Shown here: in pieces, positions 24,722-32,164 of the stretch
Numbering within the stretch: position 1 is the first letter of the stretch
Layout of the letters: every line of letters begins with the position of its first letter
DNA from: Halobacteriales archaeon QH_7_66_36
Lineage (GTDB): Archaea; Halobacteriota; Halobacteria; Halobacteriales; Haloarculaceae
Direction: 5' to 3'
Assembly: GCA_003021175.1 (NCBI GenBank)
Contig: PXQV01000011.1
Coordinates: 97,319-161,318 of the forward strand
DNA length: 64,000 bases
Notes under the pieces: generated by a model
What the model saw: the letters and a program-made list of their open reading frames with translations, nothing else
Database searches by the model: none
Told to the model about the DNA's origin: nothing
Position numbers and translations under genes: made by a program

Positions 24722-25453
24722 CTACGCGATCACGTCGACGACCCGCGGCTCGTCGAGTTTCGTCAGCGCGACGCGGTCCACCCGGTCGGAGCGGGTCAGC
24801 GTCGCCTCGGCTATCTCGCGACCGACCGCTTCGAGGCGGTCATCGTCGACCATGTTCACGACGGCGACGGCGGTCACGTCGTCGGGGACGGCTTTCAGCC
24901 CCCCGTCGGTGCTCGCGAGCACGGCCGCCACGTCCTCGGGCTGTATCTCGTCCCCAAGGGACCGATTCGCGATGTCGGCGACGCGCTCGGGTCGGTGGAC
25001 GACGCCCTCGTCGAGCGGTTCGCCGACGGCGTGGGCGCTCGCGATGGCGAGCACGGTGTCGGTGTTCGCCGGCAACTGTGGCTCCCGCTCGTTGGGCGCT
25101 TTGAACCGCCGCATCCGCGCGCCGTCGGCCTTCACCAGTACGGGCCCCGGGGCCGCGTCGCGCAGGCCGGCGACGACCTCGTTCTCGTAGCCGGCGTGGC
25201 GCGACTCGTCGGCCGCGCCGGGGACGACCTCCAGCGGCCACGTCTCGTTGTTCCGGAGGGCCTCGGCCGGGTCGTCGGTCGTGACGAGGTGCGCGACCTC
25301 CTCGCGGTCCGCGAACGCCTTCGGGATCCGGACCGTCGCGGTGACGGTCGCCCGGTCGGTCGCGGCCGCCAGTGCGGCCATCGCCGTCTTCTTCCCCCCT
25401 GCGCCGACCGCACAGACGATTCCCTCGGCCGCGAGCGCGTCCGCCAGTTCCAT
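24722..25453 (-). CDS. yqeC: YqeC-type molybdoenzyme accessory protein
   Basis: A 243-residue P-loop-like protein of the YqeC family, which in bacteria accompanies selenium-dependent molybdenum hydroxylases and MobA-like proteins. Visible are VGAGGKKTAMAALA (about 16-29), LVKADGARMRRFKAPNEREP (a family hallmark) and the C-terminal VNMVDDDRLEAV and VALTKLDEP. Its place beside mobA supports a role in cofactor maturation or insertion. Whether selenium is involved cannot be judged, since no selenium genes are in the window. Confidence 0.82.
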   Translation of the reverse strand: MELADALAAEGIVCAVGAGGKKTAMAALAAATDRATVTATVRIPKAFADREEVAHLVTTDDPAEALRNNETWPLEVVPGAADESRHAGYENEVVAGLRDAAPGPVLVKADGARMRRFKAPNEREPQLPANTDTVLAIASAHAVGEPLDEGVVHRPERVADIANRSLGDEIQPEDVAAVLASTDGGLKAVPDDVTAVAVVNMVDDDRLEAVGREIAEATLTRSDRVDRVALTKLDEPRVVDVIA

Positions 25454-25554
25454 ACGTGGCGTCGCTCCCCGGCCGGCAAGACGGTTACGACCGCAGGGTG
25501 AGCGGTGTCCATGGAAGGGGAATCGATTAGTGACAGCTCCGCAATGTGGGTTCC

Positions 25555-27600
25555 ATGTCTCGGTTCGAACCAGACGACATCTACGAGTACACGGGAGCCG
25601 TCGACGTGGCACTCTCTCCGGACGGGGAGCGTGCGGCGTTCGTCACGTCCGAGTACGACCCCGACGAGGACCGCCGACGCAGTTCCGTGTTCACCGTGCC
25701 GACGGATGGCTCGCGTGACCCGCACCGACTCACGCGCGCCTCCGACGCGAGTTCACCTGTCTGGGGGCCAGACGGCGAGAAGCTCGGCATCCTCGCCGCC
25801 CGCAAGAGGGACGTAGAACTGACCGTCGGCCCGCAAGAGGAAGAGAAGGACGCAGACGAGGACGACGCCGAGGACGCCGGCGGCAACGGCAGCGGCGACG
25901 ATGGGCCGAAACAGCAGGTGTGGGTGTACGACCTCGCGCGGGGCGGCGACGCCCGCCAGATCACCGACCGCGACGAGGGCGTGCGCGCCTTCGACTTCGG
26001 TCCGGACGGCGACAGAGTCGTCTTCGACGCCCGCGACCCGACCGACGAGCAGGCCGACCGCCTCGAAACCCGGCACGACGACGGTCCCATCGAAATCGAG
26101 CGACTCAACCACAAGGCGAACGGCGTCGGCTGGCTCGACGACGTGACCTCATATCTGTTCGTCGCGAGCGTGGACACGCGGGAGAGCCACCGGCTCGACG
26201 ACGCCTACGGCTCCGGCTCGTTCGAGGCGCTCTCGGGCCTCCAGCCCGCGTGGGGACCGGACGGTCGCATCGCGTTCGTCGCCAACTACGAGGACGACGC
26301 CGAGGACTCCGCGGTGTACGACGTTCACACCATCGACCCCGACGGCTCGAACTACGAGCGCGTCACCGACGGCGACCGGTTCTGCATGAACCCGGCGTGG
26401 AGCCCCGACGGCGACCGACTCGCCTTCGTCGCTCGCGACCCGCCGATGAACTGGTACCGACCAGCCGAGGTACACGTCGCCGACGACGACGGCATTCGCT
26501 CCGTCTCAGAGAGTCTCGACCGAACCGTCGCGTTGAACGCGGCGGCGTCGTGGACCGACGACGACACGCTGCTCGCGCCAATCGGCGACGAGGGCTGGAC
26601 CCGGCTCGTCCGCTGTCACGCCGACGGGTCGCCGGCCGAGCGCGTCTTCGACGCGCAGGGCGACCACCGGACGCTCGGCGCGGTCGACGCCACCCCGAAC
26701 GGTGTCGTCGGGACGCTCACCACCGCCGACGCGCCGCCCGACGTGTACGCGCTCGATGGCCTCGCTGACGCGGAACGGCTCACCGACCTCAACGCCGGAC
26801 TGGTCGAGGAGTACGACCTCCCGACCCACGAGCGCGTGACGTTCGAGAACGGCGACGGCGACGAGGTGGAGGCGATCACGTTCCTCCCGCCGGGGTTCGA
26901 CCGCGACGACCCGGAGCCACACCCGACGGTCGCGCTGGTCCACGGCGGGCCAATGTCCTACGACACTCCCGGCTTCAATCTCACCCGCGCGTTCTTCACG
27001 AACGCCGGCTACGTCGTCATCTGTGTCAACTACCGCGGCAGTACCTCCTACGGCGGCGACTTCGCCGAACGGCTCCGTGGCAGTCGCGGCGACCTGGAGA
27101 CCGACGACGTGGTGAGCGGCGTCGACCACCTCGTCGAACGGGGCTGGGCCGACCCCGACCGGCTGTTCTGTACCGGCTTCTCCTACGGCGGCATCACCAG
27201 CGCGCACGTCGCCGTCCGCGAGGACCGCTTCGCCGCCATCGCGCCCGAACACGGCATCTACGACTTCTACTCCAACTTCGGCACCGACGACAACCACCTT
27301 TGGCACGAGGACGAGTTCGGCCTCCCGTGGGAGAACGTGGAGACGTACCGCGACATCTCCTCCATCACCCGCGTCGACGAGATAGACACGCCGATGCTCA
27401 TTACTGCGGGGGAGGAGGATTGGCGGTGTCCACCGACGCAGGCCGAACAGCTGTATCTCAGCGTCAAGAAACAGGACGTGCCAGCGAAGCTCGTCGTCTA
27501 CCAGAACGAGCACCACAATATCGGCGACCCGGAGCGGGCTATCCACCGCATCGAGACGCTGCTGGAGTGGTTCGAAGAGCACGGGGGACAGACGGAGTGA
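25555..27600 (+). CDS. S9-family serine peptidase (acylaminoacyl-peptidase type)
   Basis: 681 residues. An N-terminal beta-propeller, with WD40/TolB-like repeats such as SPDGERAAFV, GPDGDRVVFDARDP and SPDGDRLAFVARDP (about 1-400), gates a C-terminal alpha/beta-hydrolase domain. The catalytic triad is visible: Ser543 in GFSYGG, Asp622 in GEEDWRCP and His653 or His654 in NEHHNIG. An acidic insert near residues 95-120 (EEEKDADEDDAEDAGGNGSG) separates propeller blades. No signal peptide, so it is probably an intracellular oligopeptidase. ATG 25555 was chosen because MSRFEPDDIYEY is a usual family start. Confidence 0.9.
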   Translation: MSRFEPDDIYEYTGAVDVALSPDGERAAFVTSEYDPDEDRRRSSVFTVPTDGSRDPHRLTRASDASSPVWGPDGEKLGILAARKRDVELTVGPQEEEKDADEDDAEDAGGNGSGDDGPKQQVWVYDLARGGDARQITDRDEGVRAFDFGPDGDRVVFDARDPTDEQADRLETRHDDGPIEIERLNHKANGVGWLDDVTSYLFVASVDTRESHRLDDAYGSGSFEALSGLQPAWGPDGRIAFVANYEDDAEDSAVYDVHTIDPDGSNYERVTDGDRFCMNPAWSPDGDRLAFVARDPPMNWYRPAEVHVADDDGIRSVSESLDRTVALNAAASWTDDDTLLAPIGDEGWTRLVRCHADGSPAERVFDAQGDHRTLGAVDATPNGVVGTLTTADAPPDVYALDGLADAERLTDLNAGLVEEYDLPTHERVTFENGDGDEVEAITFLPPGFDRDDPEPHPTVALVHGGPMSYDTPGFNLTRAFFTNAGYVVICVNYRGSTSYGGDFAERLRGSRGDLETDDVVSGVDHLVERGWADPDRLFCTGFSYGGITSAHVAVREDRFAAIAPEHGIYDFYSNFGTDDNHLWHEDEFGLPWENVETYRDISSITRVDEIDTPMLITAGEEDWRCPPTQAEQLYLSVKKQDVPAKLVVYQNEHHNIGDPERAIHRIETLLEWFEEHGGQTE

Positions 27601-27823
27601 GTCCCCCGCCGGACGAGCGGGAGGGAGCGGAGCGACCGACACGTGAGTCGCGAAGTGGGCGGGAGCGACAGCGAGGCCGAACGTAGTGAGGCCTCGGAAG
27701 CGAGCGGCGGAGCTGCGAGCAGTGACGAGAGAGTTATAAAGCAACGGTAACGGACGGCGGCACGGCGGAGCGCCTCCACGCGTCGCTATCGGTGTGGCGA
27801 GCGAAGGTCGGACGCCGTGACGG

Positions 27824-28291
27824 TCAGTCCTCGTAGACCCAGTCCGCGGCGTCGAGGTCCCAGTCGACGAGTTCCGCGTCGTCGAAGAACAGCTCGATCT
27901 CGCGTTCGTTCGCGCCCTCGTCCTCGTGGTCGGAGCCGTGGATGACGTTGTGACCGAGGTCCAGCCCGAGGTCGCCGCGGATGGTGCCCGGCGGCGACTC
28001 GGCGGGGTCGGTCTCGCCCATCATCTTGCGAACTTGACGGGTGGCGTCCGCGCCCTCCCAGACCATCGCGAAGACGGGCCCGGAAGTGATGAACTCGACG
28101 AGCCCCTCGAAGAACGGCTTCCCCTCGTGTTCGCCGTAGTGTTCGTGGGCGAGATCCTCGTCGATCTGCATGAACTTCGCGCCGACGAGCTTCAGCCCGC
28201 GGTCCTCGAACCGGGAGACGATCTCGCCGATGAGCCCGCGCTGAACGCCGTCGGGCTTCACCATCACGAAGGTGCGCTCGTCGTGGGTCAC
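27824..28291 (-). CDS. ndk: Nucleoside diphosphate kinase
   Basis: A 155-residue enzyme that transfers the gamma phosphate between NTPs and NDPs through a phospho-histidine. The signature NVIHGSD contains catalytic His118, and [15 protein letters not shown] opens the fold. GTG start overlapping the L24e stop (GTGA); last gene of an L7Ae-S28e-L24e-Ndk operon, a linkage conserved in haloarchaea. Slightly extended acidic C-terminus. Confidence 0.96.
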   Translation of the reverse strand: MTHDERTFVMVKPDGVQRGLIGEIVSRFEDRGLKLVGAKFMQIDEDLAHEHYGEHEGKPFFEGLVEFITSGPVFAMVWEGADATRQVRKMMGETDPAESPPGTIRGDLGLDLGHNVIHGSDHEDEGANEREIELFFDDAELVDWDLDAADWVYED

Positions 28292-28812
28292 TGTTCGGCC
28301 TCCTCAGTGTCGTCCGCATCAGCGTCGGCTTCGTCCTCGTCAGCCTCGGGGGCGGCCTCGGCGTCGTCGGCCTCCCCTTCGTCCTCGACTGCCGACTCCT
28401 CCTCGACGGCTTCCGAATCCGACTCCTCGGACTCGTCGATGTCCTCGGCCGTCTCCGCGCCTGTCTCCTCAGCCTCGGCGGCCTCGTCGGACTCCGCTGT
28501 CTCGTCAGTGTCGTCGTCCTCGGCTTCGTCGACAGCATCCGCTTCCTCGGCCTCGACGTCGTCAGCGTCGGCCGCGTCGGCCGCGTCCGTCGTCTCGACG
28601 ACGTCGGCTTCTTGGATCTCCACGGCCGGGCCGCCCTGCTGCTGGCCGGCCTCGGTCCACTCCACGTCGCGGGGTTCGCGGCCGAGGTCGACGTTCTTCT
28701 CGCACTTCGCGGAGCAGAAGTGGTGTGTGGTGCCGTCGTTCAGCACGACCATCGTGCCCGTGCCGGGCTCGATGTCCGTGCCACAGAAGTCACATTCGCG
28801 TGTTCGGGGCAT
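28288..28812 (-). CDS. rpl24e: 50S ribosomal protein L24e with a long acidic tail
   Basis: The first 60 or so residues are a standard L24e zinc protein: Cys7, Cys10, Cys33 and Cys37 in [15 protein letters not shown]...[13 protein letters not shown]. The chain then continues for about 110 residues of nearly pure Glu, Asp and Ala, so the protein has 174 residues against about 55-70 in the family. The tail reads as one frame to a stop that overlaps the ndk start (GTGA), arguing against a sequencing error. Its function is unknown; it could keep the basic protein soluble or mimic nucleic acid. Confidence 0.9.
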   Translation of the reverse strand: MPRTRECDFCGTDIEPGTGTMVVLNDGTTHHFCSAKCEKNVDLGREPRDVEWTEAGQQQGGPAVEIQEADVVETTDAADAADADDVEAEEADAVDEAEDDDTDETAESDEAAEAEETGAETAEDIDESEESDSEAVEEESAVEDEGEADDAEAAPEADEDEADADADDTEEAEQ

Positions 28813-29036
28813 CACTGACCACCGATGGAGTCCGCCTCGCGGGCGGTTTCGCGCAGTTGGATCACGTCGCCGACGCGGACGGGACCGAGACAGTTCCGCG
28901 TGATGATGCGGCCCTGATTCTCGCCCTCCTTGATGCGGCACTTCACCTGCATCGCCTCGCCGTGCATCCCGGTCTTGCCGACGACCTCGATGACCTCGGC
29001 GGGCGTGGCGTCGTTCGCTTCCTCTTCTGCGGACAT
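28812..29036 (-). CDS. rps28e: 30S ribosomal protein S28e
   Basis: A 74-residue OB-fold small-subunit protein. [20 protein letters not shown] and [20 protein letters not shown] are diagnostic. The end [14 protein letters not shown] replaces the more common ...ARRL tail. Its stop overlaps the L24e start codon by one base, and it starts 4 bp after rpl7ae. Confidence 0.96.
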   Translation of the reverse strand: MSAEEEANDATPAEVIEVVGKTGMHGEAMQVKCRIKEGENQGRIITRNCLGPVRVGDVIQLRETAREADSIGGQ

Positions 29037-29040
29037 GGGC

Positions 29041-29403
29041 TTACCGGAGCTCCTCGATCTTCGAGGTGATGTCCTCGACCTCGTTGACGGCCTCGCCGGC
29101 GTCCGTGATGGCGGCGGCGGCGGAGCCGACGGACAGACCGGCCGCGTGGCCGATGTCGTCCTGCGTCTCGACGAAGACGTACGGCACGTCCTTCTCGTCG
29201 GCGAGCTCCGGGAGATGCATCACGACTTCCTCCGGCTCCACGTCCTCGGCGACGAAGACGAGCAGCGCGTTGCCTCGCTCGACGGCCTTGGTCGTCTCGT
29301 TCGTTCCCTTCTTCACCGTGCCGGTGTCCCGAGCGACCTCGAGCGCCTCGATGGCGTCGTCTTCGAGGTCGGCGGGCACATCGTAGTCTACGTATACGGG
29401 CAT
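29041..29403 (-). CDS. rpl7ae: Ribosomal protein L7Ae (K-turn binding)
   Basis: 120 residues. In archaea L7Ae binds kink-turns in 23S rRNA, in C/D and H/ACA guide RNAs and in RNase [21 protein letters not shown] and [20 protein letters not shown] are the RNA-contacting and core motifs. First gene of the operon. Other partners of the same guide-RNP system are also in this window (Gar1, FlpA, Nop5). Confidence 0.96.
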   Translation of the reverse strand: MPVYVDYDVPADLEDDAIEALEVARDTGTVKKGTNETTKAVERGNALLVFVAEDVEPEEVVMHLPELADEKDVPYVFVETQDDIGHAAGLSVGSAAAAITDAGEAVNEVEDITSKIEELR

Positions 29404-29560
29404 ATGTGTGGTCACCTCCGACACGCCGGCTCGCTCCCCCTCGCCTCGACCCCAGTGGGGTCTGCGGCACAGTTGCCCGTGCCGCCTTAATCCTGAGCTA
29501 GGGGTGTCACAGCCGCGCGTCGGTGTAGCTCTGGATACTAAACGCTGGCATAAAAGGGTG
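29404..29560 (-). promoter_or_regulatory. Promoter and structured leader of the L7Ae operon
   Basis: A minus-strand TATA box CTTTTATG (29549-29556) predicts a transcript start near 29525 and a 5' leader of about 120 nt, unusually long where most genes here look leaderless. The leader holds two strong hairpins: GCGGCAC/GTGCCGC (29464-29485) and GACCCC/GGGGTC with a 3-nt loop (29448-29462). L7Ae is known to repress its own mRNA in some archaea through a leader kink-turn; I could not place a clean kink-turn here. Nothing coding is seen from here to 29703. Confidence 0.5.
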
Positions 29561-29703
29561 TTTGAACGCGTTCGCGGGTGTCGCGGGTTCGCACGGTTGG
29601 GGGCGGTACGAGGGGCGTCCGTGATGGTGGTACGGAACGGTTCGGATGGGTTTTCAGAGACAGCCATCAGTACCGGCCGCTAGATAGCTCTGTGAACCGA
29701 CTG

Positions 29704-29955
29704 TCACAAGTTCTGATTGACCCACTGGCACCGAGCGCGAAAATCGTTCGCTCCACACTGTTCAGCGATCGACTGGAGCGTTCCGGTTGGGATTTCATCC
29801 GCAGATTTCATTGGTACTGTCACGATACGTACCTCGTCAGTGTCTGGAGATTCATAACGGAGTTTCAGATGGCTCCCGACGCGGCCTGTCCGGATAAACC
29901 CGTGGTCAATCAAAACAGACGCTATGTCACGCCCGGAAAAGTTCGTCCGGACCAT
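29704..29955 (-). CDS. hicA: HicA-family mRNA interferase toxin
   Basis: 83 residues with the dsRBD-like HicA fold: FSGRDIASVLIDHGFIRTGR then VGSHLKLRYE, in which His29 of GSH is the catalytic residue, and VTVPMKSADEIPTGTLQSIA at the end. As a toxin it would cleave mRNA and stop translation. Directly follows hicB with no spacing, an antitoxin-first order. The ending ARCQWVNQNL adds a few residues to the usual 60-80. Confidence 0.88.
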   Translation of the reverse strand: MVRTNFSGRDIASVLIDHGFIRTGRVGSHLKLRYESPDTDEVRIVTVPMKSADEIPTGTLQSIAEQCGANDFRARCQWVNQNL

Positions 29956-30216
29956 CTACTGCATGAACTCAGGAAGTTCCTTGTCGCCAGAGCCAATATC
30001 GTCAAGCCTCCACTCTTCGAGATCATCGTCAGTCACTGGCTCTCCACCGCCTTCGTGCAATTCCAGCGCCTCTGCAAGCATTCGGAGTGCTTCTGTTTTC
30101 GTCTCTCCAAAAGAGGCAACGCCAGTTTCGAGGTCGCGAGCTGTAATACTCCCGTCCTCTTCGTGAATAAACTCCACCCCTTCCTCGGGGGGGTCCTCAC
30201 GCGTTGCACTCGACAT
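29956..30216 (-). CDS. hicB: HicB-family antitoxin
   Basis: 86 residues with the partial RNase H-like HicB fold: VEFIHEEDGSITARDLETGV followed by ASFGETKTEALRMLAEALEL, the last part being the conserved helix. It neutralises HicA. The ATG at 30216 starts the family-typical region; a longer upstream frame has no support. Minus-strand TATA CTATATATG (30276-30284) lies about 60 nt upstream. No separate DNA-binding domain is evident, so operator binding may come from the complex. Confidence 0.82.
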   Translation of the reverse strand: MSSATREDPPEEGVEFIHEEDGSITARDLETGVASFGETKTEALRMLAEALELHEGGGEPVTDDDLEEWRLDDIGSGDKELPEFMQ

Positions 30217-30331
30217 ACACCAGGTAAATGAAGCGGGTGGATAAGCGTTCGGTTGATCGCCTGTACAGACCAAGTCATATATAGAGACGGCCGGCAGTGA
30301 GGACCGCTGTGCGAAACCCACGGTTCGTACC

Positions 30332-30355
30332 AACGTTTATTCAGTAGAACGTTTA
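30332..30355 (+). promoter_or_regulatory. Direct-repeat operator/promoter of vapBC
   Basis: AACGTTTA occurs at 30332-30339 and again at 30348-30355, 16 bp apart, just before the vapB ATG (30364). Each contains the palindrome AACGTT. Overlap with the promoter region fits autorepression by the VapBC complex. Copy spacing near 1.5 helical turns is worth testing. Confidence 0.45.
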
Positions 30356-30363
30356 CTACCACT

Positions 30364-30639
30364 ATGGCCACGTCGGTGAAGATGGACGAGGAGACGAAGT
30401 CCCAGCTCGAACGGCTCCAAGCGGAGATCAAGCTGCAGACCGGAACGAAGGTCACCCAACAGGAGATCCTCGAACGGCTGGTCGAGCGGGCCGTCGAGTC
30501 GAAGGCCGACCTCGTCGATTCGTTTCGCGACGAGTTCGTCCCGCTCACCGAGGAGAAAATCGAGGCGTTTCACGAGGGGATGATCGATTCGGGAACCGAG
30601 ACGGACGAGGAGGATATCGACGACATCCTCTACGGATGA
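30364..30639 (+). CDS. vapB: VapB-like antitoxin (ribbon-helix-helix)
   Basis: 91 residues. The N-terminal TSVKMDEETKSQLERLQAEI resembles the strand and helix of ribbon-helix-helix (CopG/MetJ) DNA binders, followed by TQQEILERLVERAVES. The C-terminal half is very acidic and would wrap the toxin. Overlaps the PIN-domain gene by ATGA, the typical antitoxin-toxin coupling. Confidence 0.78.
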   Translation: MATSVKMDEETKSQLERLQAEIKLQTGTKVTQQEILERLVERAVESKADLVDSFRDEFVPLTEEKIEAFHEGMIDSGTETDEEDIDDILYG

Positions 30640-31064
30640 CCGTCATCGTTGACACGGGCGTGATATACGCACATCACGACGAGCATGCGACACGTCACGA
30701 CAGAGCGGTGAACGCGTTCGAGTCGCTGCTCCGTGGCGAATACGGCCGGCCGTACGTCACCGACCACATCTTCGAAGAAACGGTCACGCTCACGCGCTCC
30801 CGAACGGAGTCGTTTCGTGCGGCAAACGCTGTCGCGGAGCGGATGCTCGGTGAAGGCACGTATCCAGCGAAGCTCGACCTCCTCAACGTCGGGCATAGGG
30901 CCGTTCACGAGTCGCTCGAAACGTTCCGTCGCTACGCGGACCACGACCTGAGTTTCACTGACGCGACGACCGTCACCCTCTGCGAGCGGCGGGGGATCGA
31001 CGCGGTGCTGTCGTTCGATTCCGACTTCGACGGCTTGGTCGAGCGAATCGCGCCCGGCGGCTGA
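30636..31064 (+). CDS. vapC: VapC-family PIN-domain ribonuclease toxin
   Basis: A 142-residue PIN domain. The Mg-binding acidic residues are in place: Asp6 (VIVDTG), Glu47 or Glu48 (HIFEETV), Asp109 (SFTDATTVTLCERRGID) and Asp128/130 (SFDSDFDGL). VapC toxins cleave tRNA or rRNA. Paired with vapB in an operon that diverges from hicBA, so two unrelated type II modules share one control region. Confidence 0.88.
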   Translation: MTVIVDTGVIYAHHDEHATRHDRAVNAFESLLRGEYGRPYVTDHIFEETVTLTRSRTESFRAANAVAERMLGEGTYPAKLDLLNVGHRAVHESLETFRRYADHDLSFTDATTVTLCERRGIDAVLSFDSDFDGLVERIAPGG

Positions 31065-32087
31065 TCAGATGTCGGCGTACGTCGGCTCCGCGACCTGCAC
31101 CAGCTGCTTGCCGACGTTGACGCCCTCGAAGAGACCGAGGAACGCGTCGGTCGCGTTCTCGAACCCCTCGACGACGTTCTCGCGGTAGTCGAGTTTCCCC
31201 TCGGCTATCCACGAGCCGAGTTGCCGCATCGCTTCGCCCCACTGTTCGGGCCCGTAATCGCGGACGAGGACGCCCTCGACCGTGCCTCGGGTTTCGATGA
31301 GTTTCGCCAGCTTCCGCGGGCCGGTCGGCACCTCCGTCGCGTTGTACTGGGCGATCTGTCCGCAGACGACGACGCGACAGCGCACATTCAGCAGCTCCCA
31401 CACCGCGTCCGTCACCTCGCCACCGACGTTGTCGTAGTAGAGGTCTACGCCGTCGGTCTCCTCGCGAAGCCGTGCGCTGATGTCCTCGGTCTTGTAGTTG
31501 ATGGCGGCGTCGAATCCGAGTTCGTCGGTGAGCCACGCGGTCTTCTCGTCCGCGCCAGCGATGCCGATTACCTCACAGCCACCGAGTTTGGCGACCTGTC
31601 CGACGACGCTTCCGACTGCGCCCGCGGCGGCGCTCACGACGACCGTATCGCCGGGCGTCGGCTCGCCCACGTCGAGCAGCCCCCAGTAGGCGGTCACGCC
31701 GGGCATCCCGAGCACGCCGAGGGCCGTCGATACCGGCGCGAGGTCTGGATTCACCGGGCGGAGGTCGTCGCCGTCGATGACGGCGTGTTCAGCCCAGTAG
31801 AGGCGCTCGCCCTGCACCACGTCACCCTGCGCGAAGTCCGGGTGTTCGGAGTCGACGACCTCCGCGACGACGCCGGCACGCATCGGGTCGCCCACCGCCC
31901 ACGGGTCGGCGTAGCTCTCGGCGTCGCGCATCCGCCCGCGCATGTACGGGTCGACCGACTGGTACAGCGTCCGAGTCAACACCTCGCCGCGGTCGGGGGC
32001 GTCGAGTTCGACCGTCTCCAGCGCGAAGTTGTCTGCCGTCGGTTCGCCCGTGGGCCGCGAGTCGAGCACCCACTGTCGCGTCTCCAT
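31065..32087 (-). CDS. NADPH-dependent oxidoreductase (MDR family, CurA-like)
   Basis: A 340-residue zinc-independent medium-chain dehydrogenase/reductase of the leukotriene B4 dehydrogenase/CurA group. DPYMRGRMRDAESYADPWAV and PGVTAYWGLLDVGEPTPGDT are group signatures; VVSAAAGAVGSVVGQVAKLG is the Rossmann loop. LYYDNVGGEVTDAVWELLNV corresponds to the substrate domain. It probably reduces an enone or alkenal; the substrate is unknown. It converges with vapC at adjacent bases. Confidence 0.88.
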   Translation of the reverse strand: METRQWVLDSRPTGEPTADNFALETVELDAPDRGEVLTRTLYQSVDPYMRGRMRDAESYADPWAVGDPMRAGVVAEVVDSEHPDFAQGDVVQGERLYWAEHAVIDGDDLRPVNPDLAPVSTALGVLGMPGVTAYWGLLDVGEPTPGDTVVVSAAAGAVGSVVGQVAKLGGCEVIGIAGADEKTAWLTDELGFDAAINYKTEDISARLREETDGVDLYYDNVGGEVTDAVWELLNVRCRVVVCGQIAQYNATEVPTGPRKLAKLIETRGTVEGVLVRDYGPEQWGEAMRQLGSWIAEGKLDYRENVVEGFENATDAFLGLFEGVNVGKQLVQVAEPTYADI

Positions 32088-32164
32088 ACCGGTTCGTTTC
32101 CCGGGGATCCCTTGACCGTTCCGACGACCGAAAGCGGCTTTCCGTCGCCGTGGCTCCGTCGGAT

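Noticed and set aside
27601..27823. Possible small gene between the S9 peptidase and ndk
   Set aside because: The sequence is a GC-rich intergenic stretch with GAGGCC-type repeats; frames are short and without start context.
29404..29530. Kink-turn in the L7Ae leader
   Set aside because: GA-rich segments exist but none has a complete C-stem, three-nucleotide bulge and tandem GA arrangement that I could confirm.
29578..30231. 217-codon frame antisense to hicA/hicB
   Set aside because: HicA and HicB family motifs and the direct gene junction are on the minus strand.
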